Source: Rhodospirillales bacterium
Lineage (GTDB): Bacteria; Pseudomonadota; Alphaproteobacteria; Rhodospirillales; Casp-alpha2
Length of the DNA: 32,503 nucleotides
Assembly: GCA_013203595.1 (NCBI GenBank)
Contig: JABMNT010000147.1
Coordinates: 1-32,503, forward strand
Direction: 5' to 3'
Below, piece by piece: positions 7,834 through 14,888 of this stretch. A program made the position numbers and the translations under genes. Numbering within the stretch: the stretch's first letter is position 1; each line of letters opens with the position of its first letter. Below the pieces are notes generated by a model. The model saw only the letters and a list, made by a program, of their open reading frames with translations, did no database searches and had not been told where the DNA came from.

Positions 7834-8820
7834 TTATCGGTAGGGGTCATCGGCGCTTAAATAGGTCTGCACGTACTGGCTGACGCCGTCTTCCAGCGAC
7901 GTCATCGGTTTCCCATAGCCGGCATCAGCCAGCCGTTGCATCCGGGCCTCGGTGAAATACTGGTATTTGTCGCGAATATCCAGGGGTGTATCGATATATT
8001 CAATCGTCGCCGCCTTGCCCAGTGCCGCATAGACCGCACGTGCCAGATCGGCAAAACTGCGTGCCTTGCCGGTGCCGCAGTTGAACAAACCACTGACCGC
8101 CGGATTGGCCAGCAGCCAGACAATGATGTCAACACAGTCTTCAACCCAGATGAAATCACGTAACTGACCGCCGTCTGCATAATCCGGATGATGGGATTTA
8201 AACAAACGGCAGGGTTCGTCCTTGATCGCAATCGGGTAGATCTGCGAGACCACACTGGCCATACGCTCCTTGTGGTATTCGTTGGGGCCATAGACATTGA
8301 AAAATTTCAACCCCACCCATTGCGGTGGTCGGGGTCCATCATCGCTGATCAGGCGGGCGACCCGGCGATCAAACAGATGCTTGCTCCAGCCATAGGCATT
8401 CAGTGGTTTTAAGGCAGCCAGCCCGGCCGGCGAGCCATCATCGTCAAACCCCTGACTGCCGTCGCCATAGGTGGCCGCCGACGAGGCGTAAATCAGGCGC
8501 ACATCGTTGGCCGCACACCAAGTCCACAATTTCATGGGATAATGAAAGTTGTTCTCGATTATCAAATCCGCATCCCGCTCCGTCGTCGCCGAGATCGCAC
8601 CCATATGGACGACGGCCTCAATACTGCCCGCATTGGCTTCCAGAAACCCGAACAGATCTTCCGGTAAAATAATGTCAGCCAGTTCAACCTTGGCAATATT
8701 GCGCCAGCGCTCGTCCGACTTCAGGCGGTCGACAACGACGAGAGGGCCAAGCCCACGGGCAGCGAGGCCGCTGACGATATTCGATCCAATAAACCCTGCG
8801 CCACCGGTAACCACGTACAT
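7834..8820 (-). CDS. hldD: ADP-glyceromanno-heptose 6-epimerase
   Basis: HldD (RfaD) converts ADP-D-glycero-mannoheptose to the L-glycero form used in the LPS inner core. The protein (328 residues) is an extended SDR: MYVVTGGAGFIGSN binds NADP, the catalytic Tyr143 and Lys147 are in NAYGWSK, and SSAATYGDG, KFFNVYGPNEYHKERMASV and LRDFIWVEDCV are typical of this subfamily. I chose ATG at 8818-8820, which has GAGG about 8 bases upstream, over a GTG four codons earlier. It heads the minus-strand run into lgt, midA and pgeF. Its presence implies a heptose-containing LPS core. Confidence 0.95.
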   Translation of the reverse strand: MYVVTGGAGFIGSNIVSGLAARGLGPLVVVDRLKSDERWRNIAKVELADIILPEDLFGFLEANAGSIEAVVHMGAISATTERDADLIIENNFHYPMKLWTWCAANDVRLIYASSAATYGDGSQGFDDDGSPAGLAALKPLNAYGWSKHLFDRRVARLISDDGPRPPQWVGLKFFNVYGPNEYHKERMASVVSQIYPIAIKDEPCRLFKSHHPDYADGGQLRDFIWVEDCVDIIVWLLANPAVSGLFNCGTGKARSFADLARAVYAALGKAATIEYIDTPLDIRDKYQYFTEARMQRLADAGYGKPMTSLEDGVSQYVQTYLSADDPYR

Positions 8821-8947
8821 AGAAGACCTCACTCAATAAAGGGAAACTTATAGGCATTGCCCGTTGCTGCTGCAAGCCATCCGGTGCTTGTGGACTTGGC
8901 TGATCGCCCGCATAATCAGTCTGGCTCAAGAGAAACAGGATACACAC

Positions 8948-9271
8948 ATGCAAACCAACAACCGCCTCCTTGATGATCTGGCAAAAGTAGCCAATGGCGC
9001 CGTTTCAACCCTGGTCGGGGTGAAAAGCGAAGTTGAAGCGAGCATCCGCCAGCAGTTGGAGCGGCTGCTGGTCGATATGGATCTGGTGACCCGCGATGAA
9101 TTCGAAGCGATCCGGGAGGTCGCTGTAACTGCACGTGCCGAGCAGGAGCGTTTGCAGACGCGAATAGCCGCCCTTGAGGCCACTCTTGCGAATCAGGCAA
9201 AGCCAAATGCACGCACCAGGGCCAGCAAGCCGAAGGCAAAACCCGCCGCCGCCAAGCCAGCCAAGAAATAA
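8948..9271 (+). CDS. ubiK: UbiK-family ubiquinone biosynthesis accessory factor (BMFP domain)
   Basis: The small protein (107 residues) is of the COG2960/BMFP family. In gammaproteobacteria UbiK helps aerobic ubiquinone synthesis by binding the UbiJ lipid carrier; here the role is inferred from family. MQTNNRLLDDLAKVANGAVS opens an amphipathic helix, VSRDEF-like VTRDEFEAIREVA follows, and the C-terminal half is a coiled coil (ERLQTRIAALEATLA) ending in a Lys/Ala/Pro-rich tail (about 90-107). The ATG at 8948 has AGGA about 8 bases upstream; the open frame reaches further 5' but that part looks non-coding. It is divergent from hldD. Confidence 0.88.
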   Translation: MQTNNRLLDDLAKVANGAVSTLVGVKSEVEASIRQQLERLLVDMDLVTRDEFEAIREVAVTARAEQERLQTRIAALEATLANQAKPNARTRASKPKAKPAAAKPAKK

Positions 9272-9299
9272 TTCTCATAAAAGAGTCTTCGATTCCTTG

Positions 9300-9329
9300 C
9301 CAGGAGTCTTATAATCCTTGGTTTTTTTT
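9300..9329 (+). terminator. Likely intrinsic terminator after ubiK
   Basis: CCAGGA (9300-9305) can pair with TCCTTGG (9315-9321), allowing one bulge, and eight T follow at 9322-9329. The stem is short, so it may be weak. Confidence 0.5.
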
Positions 9330-9405
9330 GGCCCTCCTATTTTATCCACATGATTATTGACTTGGGCTTCAGTTGAACCTTGCGCCGGAGTCTGGCATCG
9401 GGCAA

Positions 9406-9488
9406 TCTATACCTAGTAGCGACCGGATCAACCTTCACTATATCTAGACCAACCTCTATATATATGTAGGTATAGACGACATCCGGTC
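9406..9488 (+). promoter_or_regulatory. Two interleaved inverted repeats in the ybjN-proC leader (pseudoknot topology)
   Basis: TCTATACCTA (9406-9415) is the reverse complement of TAGGTATAGA (9467-9476), and GACCGGAT (9421-9428) of ATCCGGTC (9481-9488). The order is L1, L2, R1, R2, so the stems cross rather than nest. The connecting segments are 5 and 4 bases, and the middle segment of 38 bases is AT-rich. As RNA this could form a pseudoknot; as DNA it could be two operators. The segment ends about 40 bases before the ybjN ATG. I could not identify a convincing promoter upstream. Confidence 0.5.
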
Positions 9489-9529
9489 CGCACTTCGAGG
9501 CCGATCAAGGCTTGTAAGGGGAGCGGATC

Positions 9530-10033
9530 ATGACCGAAATCAACGCATCACAGGATTATCTGGCGGCAAATCCGCTGGATATTGTCGAACAGATTGTCGA
9601 AATCAACGACTGGATCTTTGACCGTCGCAGCGACCAGGAAATGGCGGTTCAGGTTCCCGGGACCTGGTGTGATTACAGCCTCTATTTTGCCTGGAATGAG
9701 GAAATGGAAGCCCTGCACTTCACCTGTGCCTTCGATATGCGCATTTCCGAGGATCAGAAGCCCCGCGTGCATGAATTGCTGGCCCTGGTCAATGACCGGA
9801 TGTGGCTCGGTCATTTCGGGATGTGGAGCGAAGAAGGATTGCCGATGTATCGGCACGCGCTTCCCCTGCGCGGGGTTAAGGGCCCCGCCATTGAACAAAT
9901 GGAAGACCTTGTCGAGACCGCCGTTCTCGAATGCGAACAGTTTTACCCGGCCTTTCAATATGTGATATGGGGTGGCAAGCAGGCGCAGGATGCCATTGAG
10001 TCGGCGATGATCGACACCGTCGGCGAAGCATGA
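9530..10033 (+). CDS. YbjN-domain protein
   Basis: The 167-residue protein belongs to the YbjN/COG5465 family, sometimes called sensory transduction regulators, whose fold resembles type III secretion chaperones; molecular function is not settled. DIVEQIVEINDWIFDRRSDQ starts the domain, followed by WCDYSLYFAWNEEMEALHFT and HELLALVNDRMWLGHFGMW, which are typical. The ATG at 9530 has GGGGAG about 8 bases upstream. Its stop overlaps the proC start as ATGA, so the two are translated together. The ubiK-ybjN-proC order is, as I recall, common in alphaproteobacteria. The leader carries an unusual interleaved repeat (9406-9488). Confidence 0.88.
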   Translation: MTEINASQDYLAANPLDIVEQIVEINDWIFDRRSDQEMAVQVPGTWCDYSLYFAWNEEMEALHFTCAFDMRISEDQKPRVHELLALVNDRMWLGHFGMWSEEGLPMYRHALPLRGVKGPAIEQMEDLVETAVLECEQFYPAFQYVIWGGKQAQDAIESAMIDTVGEA

Positions 10034-10845
10034 CGCGATCCGTTTTGCTTGCCGGTTGCGGCAAAATGGGCGAGGCCATGCTGACTGGCTGGCTTGAGCA
10101 GGGCATCAAACCGTCGAATATCACAATCATCGAGCCAAACGATGACACGGCCGGAAACCTGCGCGACAAATACCGGGTCAGCACCTACCCGGACCCGGAA
10201 AATATTCCCCCGGAACTGTCGCCTGATGTTGTCGTGTTTGCTGTAAAGCCGCAAATGATGGATAAGGTCGCCCCCGCCTACGCCCGTTACAATACTCCGC
10301 AAACTGCTTTTCTGTCGATTGCAGCGGGCAAGCCTGTTGATTACTTCGAAAAGGCACTGGGCGCTTCGGCGGCTATTGTTCGGGCCATGCCCAACACTCC
10401 CGCCGCTGTCCGCCGGGGTATTACGGTTGCCTTCGCCAACACCCATGTCAGCGACACCCAGCGCCAGGCCTGCGACGAATTATTGCACGCTGTCGGCAGT
10501 GTTGAATGGACCGATGACGAGGGCATGATTGACGCGGTTACGGCCCTGTCAGGTGGCGGCCCGGCCTATGTTTTCCTGCTCGCCGAAGTCATGGCCGAAG
10601 CGGGCAGGCAAGCCGGATTACCCAGCGCACTGGCCGAGCGCCTGGCCCGCGAAACGGTTTCCGGTGCCGGCGAGCTATTGCACCAATCGGATCAATCGTC
10701 AGCCACCTTACGCATCAATGTCACCAGTCCCGGCGGCACCACGGCTGAAGCCCTGGCCATATTAATGGCCGATGATGGCCTGCAACCGCTGATGACCAGG
10801 GCCATAAAAGCGGCCCAGCAGCGATCCCGGGAACTGGCCGGTTAG
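10030..10845 (+). CDS. proC: Pyrroline-5-carboxylate reductase
   Basis: ProC catalyses the last step of proline synthesis, reducing pyrroline-5-carboxylate with NAD(P)H in the cytoplasm. The protein (271 residues) is of normal length: the Rossmann loop GCGKMGEAM is near residue 10, VVFAVKPQMM marks the end of the cofactor domain, and RAMPNTPAAVRRGIT and TALSGGGPAYVFLLAE are family signatures, the latter varying the usual SGSGPAY. TSPGGTTAEAL lies near the C-terminus. It overlaps ybjN by 4 bases. A long hairpin made of two inverted copies of the dispersed motif follows the stop. Confidence 0.95.
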   Translation: MTRSVLLAGCGKMGEAMLTGWLEQGIKPSNITIIEPNDDTAGNLRDKYRVSTYPDPENIPPELSPDVVVFAVKPQMMDKVAPAYARYNTPQTAFLSIAAGKPVDYFEKALGASAAIVRAMPNTPAAVRRGITVAFANTHVSDTQRQACDELLHAVGSVEWTDDEGMIDAVTALSGGGPAYVFLLAEVMAEAGRQAGLPSALAERLARETVSGAGELLHQSDQSSATLRINVTSPGGTTAEALAILMADDGLQPLMTRAIKAAQQRSRELAG

Positions 10846-10848
10846 TCC

Positions 10849-10907
10849 CTTTCCAATTGATGTGGAAACGGAGAAGGCATTTCAGTGATTCCATATCAAT
10901 AGGAAAG
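10849..10907. repeat. Inverted pair of the dispersed 19-bp motif (copies 2 and 3), long hairpin after proC
   Basis: The left copy, TTCCAATTGATGTGGAAAC (10851-10869), and the right copy, which reads TTCCTATTGATATGGAATC on the minus strand (10887-10905), form a hairpin arm of about 19 pairs with one mismatch and one G-T pair, around a loop of about 18 bases. The right copy is identical over 19 bases to the copy at 17265-17283. It could act as a proC terminator or processing hairpin, although the nearest T-rich stretch starts more than 10 bases downstream. Confidence 0.7.
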
Positions 10908-10988
10908 ACACTGGGTATCAGTATTTTATTTTTTGTAAATTTAGGGCATTATTGAACCTGGTCATTGAAAGACTGGGAATTGATATCC

Positions 10989-11573
10989 ATGGCAAAAAAA
11001 TCTGCCCCTAAAGCAGACCCCGCAGGCACCATCATCGACAGCGCCCTGGCCCTTGCCGTCACCCGGGGCTGGCGATATGTCACCCTGCAGGACATCGCCG
11101 ACAGGGCGGCAATACCGCTGGCTGAACTGCAACAGGTATTGCCTGCCAAAAGTGCCCTGATCGGACTTATGATCCGCACCATCGATGAACGCGTCCTTGC
11201 CGCCTGGGAACCCGCCGGTGACGCGGAAACGCCAAGGGAGCGGCTTTTCGACATATTCATGACCCGGTTTGAGCAACTAATTCCCTTCCGGGACGGTATT
11301 GCGGCCCTGCTGTCAGACAGCCTGTGTGATCCGTTAGCGGCGGCACGCCAATTCTGCAACGTCCGCGCATCCATCAAGCGCATGCTTGCGGCGGCACAGA
11401 TTCCCACCGCCGGACCGTTTGGTGAAATGCGGACGAAAGGTGCGCTTGTCATTTATTTATCCGTATTCAGGATATGGCTGAGGGATGATAGCGAAGACCT
11501 GTCCAAAACCATGGCCGCTCTCGATAAAGCGCTGATCAAGGCCGAGAAAATTAGCCAGCGCCTGCCTGCCTGA
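10989..11573 (+). CDS. TetR-family transcriptional regulator
   Basis: The 194-residue product (from ATG at 10989) has the TetR layout. A short basic N-terminus (MAKKSAPKADPAG) is followed by a helix-turn-helix at about 15-60, with VTLQDIADRAAIPLAELQQV and the family PAKSALIGL end, and a helical ligand domain follows. In COG terms it resembles the small alphaproteobacterial TetR proteins whose ligand is unknown. An upstream TTG at 10965 is in frame, but I prefer the ATG. It lies between proC and the phasin on the same strand and might regulate either, but the phasin promoter looks more like a PhaR target. It is not PhaR itself, which has a different fold. Confidence 0.82.
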   Translation: MAKKSAPKADPAGTIIDSALALAVTRGWRYVTLQDIADRAAIPLAELQQVLPAKSALIGLMIRTIDERVLAAWEPAGDAETPRERLFDIFMTRFEQLIPFRDGIAALLSDSLCDPLAAARQFCNVRASIKRMLAAAQIPTAGPFGEMRTKGALVIYLSVFRIWLRDDSEDLSKTMAALDKALIKAEKISQRLPA

Positions 11574-11600
11574 TATTTACCGTCTGTACCTTTGATCATT

Positions 11601-11700
11601 TTGTTGCTGCAGTTGCGAAATTATTTTTTGTGCAGTGCAACATTTCCGTTGACATCTGAGAGAGAACGGCGCATATAGGTGTCATGTTGCGTTGCAGCAT
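11601..11700 (+). promoter_or_regulatory. Phasin promoter with three TGC/GCA-rich candidate PhaR sites
   Basis: TTGACA (11649-11654) and CATATA (11672-11677) are 17 bases apart, a plausible sigma70 promoter. Around them are TTGTTGCTGCAGTTGC (11601-11616), TTGTGCAGTGCAACA (11628-11642) and TGTTGCGTTGCAGCA (11685-11699), the last over the predicted start site. PhaR repressors of PHA metabolism bind TGC/GCA-rich dyads in front of phasin genes, so repression relieved by PHA granules is a fair inference. Confidence 0.6.
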
Positions 11701-11748
11701 AATTAATTTTACCTACTGGCGCCAACGCCGGTTTAAAGGAGATGAACC

Positions 11749-12228
11749 ATGACCAAAGCATCCAATCCGTTCCAGGCATTTGACATGAGCAAATTCACCG
11801 CTGATTTCGACCCTGCAAAAATCACCGCTGAGTTCAGCAAAATGACCAAGGACATGAATATCCCGACAGTTGACGTTGAAGCTGTTGTTAAAACACAACA
11901 GAAAAACATCGAAGCTTTGACCGCCGCCAATCAATCCGCGACAGAAAGCGTCAAAGCCCTGGCCCAACGCCAAACTGAAATCATTCAGGAGTCGATCAAG
12001 CAGACGCAAGCTGCAATCGACAGCATGACAAAAAGCAAGACACCGCAAGATGCGGCTGCCAAACAGGTTGATTTTGTCAAAACCGCCTTTGAAAGCGCAT
12101 TTTCCAACATGCGGGAACTGGCCGATTTTGTTGCCACGACCAACAAGGAAAATATGGACAAGTTCAACAGCCGCGTTGCCGAGAGCTTCGAAGAAATGCA
12201 GGCATTGGGCAACTCGTCCAAGAACTAA
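11749..12228 (+). CDS. Phasin (PHA granule-associated protein)
   Basis: The 159-residue helical protein is of the phasin family. Phasins coat polyhydroxyalkanoate granules in the cytoplasm and control their size and number. It opens MTKASNPFQAFDMSKFTADF, then a Lys/Phe-rich amphipathic stretch with FSKMTKDMNIP, and the phasin_2 core from about residue 40: KTQQKNIEALTAANQSATES and ALAQRQTEIIQESIKQTQA, then FVKTAFESAFSNMRELADFV. There is no Cys and almost no Pro. The strong promoter with candidate PhaR sites upstream, the good ribosome site (AAAGGAG) and the strong terminator downstream fit a highly expressed, regulated gene. No PHA synthase is in the window. Confidence 0.93.
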   Translation: MTKASNPFQAFDMSKFTADFDPAKITAEFSKMTKDMNIPTVDVEAVVKTQQKNIEALTAANQSATESVKALAQRQTEIIQESIKQTQAAIDSMTKSKTPQDAAAKQVDFVKTAFESAFSNMRELADFVATTNKENMDKFNSRVAESFEEMQALGNSSKN

Positions 12229-12253
12229 TCGCTTCCTGCGCCTACGTTACCGG

Positions 12254-12291
12254 AAAGCCGCATCCTGTTATTACAGGGTGCGGCTTTTTTT
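12254..12291 (+). terminator. Strong intrinsic terminator of the phasin gene
   Basis: AAAGCCGCATCCTGT (12254-12268) pairs with ACAGGGTGCGGCTTT (12273-12287) over 15 bp with a single G-T pair and a short 4-base loop, followed by a T-run. It is the best terminator in the window. Confidence 0.9.
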
Positions 12292-12369
12292 ATGCTTGCG
12301 GCTGATCCGTCTCCCGGTTAGAGACGTTTGGTCAGTGCAACATCAGGCAGGTGAGCGGGTCTAGTGCAG

Positions 12370-12388
12370 TTCATGTTCATATGGAAAC
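12370..12388 (+). repeat. Dispersed 19-bp intergenic motif, copy 4
   Basis: TTCATGTTCATATGGAAAC sits in the csaA leader. It differs from copy 1 (1257-1275) at 2 of 19 positions. The csaA ribosome site AGGA starts 2 bases after it, so a protein bound here could affect csaA translation or transcription. Confidence 0.6.
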
Positions 12389-12401
12389 AGGATAGACACC
12401 A

Positions 12402-12737
12402 ATGACTATTCAATTTGAAGATTTCCAGAAAATTGACATCCGCGTCGGCACGGTCAGCCGGTCCGAAGTGTTTGCCGAAGCCAGACGTCCGGCCTTGAAA
12501 TTATGGATCGATTTCGGCTCGCCATTGGGTGAAAAGAAAACATCGGCACAAATCACCAAGCACTATACAGCCGAACAGATGGTCGGTCGGCAGGTTGCCT
12601 GCGTGGTTAATTTTGAGCCCAAGCAAATCGGTAAATTCATGTCTGAAGTTCTGGTGCTGGGCTTTCCTGATGATCAGGGAGACGTGGTTTTGCTGCAACC
12701 GACAACCGCCGTCCCCAACGGCGGGCGGCTCTTTTAG
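12402..12737 (+). CDS. csaA: CsaA-type tRNA-binding/export chaperone protein
   Basis: The 111-residue OB-fold protein of the CsaA family opens with IQFEDFQKIDIRVGTVSRSE, the family signature. It continues through RRPALKLWIDFG, KKTSAQITKHYT and VVNFEPKQIGKFMSEVLVLG, and ends PNGGRLF. CsaA binds tRNA and acts as a chaperone with SecA-linked export activity in Bacillus; in this lineage the role is inferred. The ATG at 12402 has AGGA about 9 bases upstream. It is convergent with a response regulator gene that ends 9 bases away. Its leader carries a copy of the dispersed motif and an 11-base match to a phasin promoter site. Confidence 0.92.
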   Translation: MTIQFEDFQKIDIRVGTVSRSEVFAEARRPALKLWIDFGSPLGEKKTSAQITKHYTAEQMVGRQVACVVNFEPKQIGKFMSEVLVLGFPDDQGDVVLLQPTTAVPNGGRLF

Positions 12738-12745
12738 GGCGTATC

Positions 12746-13432
12746 TTAAATGATCCTTGAACTTTCCGGGGTAACCCGCGACGTCAGCCCCATTGAATTT
12801 GCCTTAACAACCGCCTGGGTCCGGTTGTTCACGCCCAGAACCTTGAGCAGTGCCGTTACATGCAGCTTCACGGTCCCTTCCGCCAATTCCAGCTCAAGCG
12901 CGATGTCCTTATTGGAGTATCCGCGTGCGACCAGGGCCAGAACATCGTTTTGCCGGGGCGTCAGACGCCCGACTTTGCTTTCCCCGGTGGCCTGATTGGG
13001 ATCTCGCGCCGCCTGCCGCTCGTCCAGAAGACTGGGCGGCAAATAGATACCACCGGAAAAAACCAGTTTCAGAGCGCTGAGAACAACGGTGCTGTCCAGG
13101 GTTTTCGGAATATACCCGGCAATACCGCAATCCATGGCCTGGCGAATTTCCGGCCCGCGGTCATAGGCGGAGACGACGACCACAGGCACCTCGCCCAAAA
13201 TTTTACACAATTGCCGCAACCCGTTAAAGTTATCCAGTCCCGGCATGGATACGTCGACCAGTGCGATATCAATATCCTTCTGTTCCGTGGCAATTTTAAT
13301 CGCGTCGGGATAGTCAGATCCTTCGACGATTTCAACTTCACCGTCCAGACCTGCCAACACAAATTTCATGCCGCTGCGGAAAAGCGCGTGATCATCTGCG
13401 AGCAATATCTTTCGTTTTCTCACAACCGACAC
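12746..13432 (-). CDS. NarL/FixJ-type response regulator (orphan)
   Basis: The protein (228 residues) has an N-terminal receiver domain: acidic pair DD at 13-14, phospho-acceptor Asp60 in ALVDVSMPG, Ser in VVVVSAYD and Lys in GYIPKT. The C-terminal LuxR helix-turn-helix has LTPRQNDVLALVARGYSNKD, then IALELELAEGTVKLHVTALL. The conserved phosphorylation residues suggest normal phosphorelay control. No matching kinase is adjacent; the EnvZ-like kinase next to it has its own OmpR-type partner. A 133-bp gap upstream should carry its promoter. It is convergent with csaA. The regulon is unknown. Confidence 0.9.
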   Translation of the reverse strand: MSVVRKRKILLADDHALFRSGMKFVLAGLDGEVEIVEGSDYPDAIKIATEQKDIDIALVDVSMPGLDNFNGLRQLCKILGEVPVVVVSAYDRGPEIRQAMDCGIAGYIPKTLDSTVVLSALKLVFSGGIYLPPSLLDERQAARDPNQATGESKVGRLTPRQNDVLALVARGYSNKDIALELELAEGTVKLHVTALLKVLGVNNRTQAVVKANSMGLTSRVTPESSRII

Positions 13433-13565
13433 GCCAGATCTCCCAAAACTTCAACCCACTTCAAACATGCCAACTCTACAGCAAAGACAAGACTATAGAA
13501 GCCCATAGCAGGAAGCGACCATTTTCTATGCATCTGAGGCGGACCGAGCCCGCACGTTGGGCCAC

Positions 13566-14870
13566 CTAAACGGGAATTCGAATTTTAACCCGTAGTCCGC
13601 CAAGCGGTGATGTCGTCAATTCGACATCGCCGCCGTGGCTCCTGATCACGTCCCGGGTAATCGTCAGGCCCAGGCCAATACCGCCGGTTCCCTGGTTTCT
13701 AGACCCTTCAACCCGAAAAAAAGGTTTAAAGACATCCTCACGGTACGCCTCGGCAATTCCCGGTCCGTCATCATCGACAATAACTTCAATGGCATCGTCG
13801 CGCTGGCCCACCCGTACCGACACATGCGCGCCGAACAGGGCCGCATTCTCCACCAGATTGGTGATCGACCGGCGAAAGGCGTTCGGGCGCAGGGGCATCA
13901 CCAAATCGGCTTCCGGATGAAAATCAATCAGGATATCTTTGCGCCGGGCCTGGGAGACCACGCCTTCGACCAACGCTGTCAGATTGGTTGATTTTGGTTG
14001 CTCCGTCCCCTCGCCCCGGGCGAAGGCCAGATAGCCTTCAAGCATATGCTCCATTTCGGTCACATCCGACTTTAAATTTCCGGCGGCTACATTATCGCTC
14101 AGCATTTCCAGTTCCAGCCGCATACGGGTCAGAGGCGTTCGTAAATCATGGGAGACCCCCGCCAACATGTCCGTGCGTTGGCGAATTTGCCTGATAATCC
14201 GGTCGCGCATGGCCAAAAAGGCGGAAGCCGCCTGCCGGACTTCAATGGCCCCTTCCGGCTTGAACCGCGAGACATCCCGGCCTTTGCCGAAATTGTCGGC
14301 GGCGATGGCCAGACGCCGGATCGGTCGGACCTGGTTACGCATAAATATCGTGGCAATGGAAAACAGGATCAGTGAGGTGCCGATCATCCACAGAACAAAA
14401 ACAATCGCGGTTGAACTGAACAACCGTTTCTTCGGCGCAATTGTATGCAATATCCCGTTCGGCAACTGCACATCAATGATAACATAGCGTTTCATGGTGA
14501 CGGTATCGATGGTAAACGGTTTGCGTACATAATCGGTCATAGCACTGATCAGCATTTCCTCCATCAGGCCATCGTCGCCCTTGTGGCCCCTTTTCAGGAC
14601 CGCATCCTGCTCAAATTCCATTTCAAGGTCAAAATTCATGGACGCGACCGAAAACACCTCGTCCCTGTTCACATGCTCCGGAATACGCCGCATCAGCTCA
14701 ATAACGCCGCCGATTTCGCCGGCGACACCGCGCGCCAGCCGCAGGGTCATTTTGTCCCAATGGGTTTCATAGAAAATGATGCCAGCCACCAGTTGCAGCA
14801 GAATCAAAGGTGTCACGATGATCAACAATGACCGCCCCAACAGACTTTTCGGCATAAAGCGTTTTAACAT
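13566..14870 (-). CDS. EnvZ-type sensor histidine kinase
   Basis: The inner-membrane sensor (434 residues) has a first membrane segment at about 12-33, a periplasmic loop to about 152, a second segment at about 154-177, then HAMP (to about 230), HisKA with His241 in MLAGVSHDLRTPLTRMRLEL, and the ATPase domain. The ATPase shows the N-box RRSITNLVENAALFGA, the G1 box VDDDGPGIAE and the G2 box GTGGIGLGLTI. It sits 18 bp after the OmpR-type regulator and is surely its partner. The periplasmic domain is not one I recognise. The signal sensed cannot be read from sequence. Confidence 0.92.
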   Translation of the reverse strand: MLKRFMPKSLLGRSLLIIVTPLILLQLVAGIIFYETHWDKMTLRLARGVAGEIGGVIELMRRIPEHVNRDEVFSVASMNFDLEMEFEQDAVLKRGHKGDDGLMEEMLISAMTDYVRKPFTIDTVTMKRYVIIDVQLPNGILHTIAPKKRLFSSTAIVFVLWMIGTSLILFSIATIFMRNQVRPIRRLAIAADNFGKGRDVSRFKPEGAIEVRQAASAFLAMRDRIIRQIRQRTDMLAGVSHDLRTPLTRMRLELEMLSDNVAAGNLKSDVTEMEHMLEGYLAFARGEGTEQPKSTNLTALVEGVVSQARRKDILIDFHPEADLVMPLRPNAFRRSITNLVENAALFGAHVSVRVGQRDDAIEVIVDDDGPGIAEAYREDVFKPFFRVEGSRNQGTGGIGLGLTITRDVIRSHGGDVELTTSPLGGLRVKIRIPV

Positions 14871-14888
14871 CTATATGTCTCTTACACC

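Noticed and set aside
9342-9350. Exact DnaA box TTATCCACA
   Set aside because: It is isolated; another exact copy lies inside a gene (15636-15644), so single boxes are not informative here.
10849-10907. Ordinary intrinsic terminator for proC
   Set aside because: The stem is long, the T-rich stretch starts more than 10 bases after it, and both arms are copies of a motif found elsewhere alone; kept as a repeat instead.
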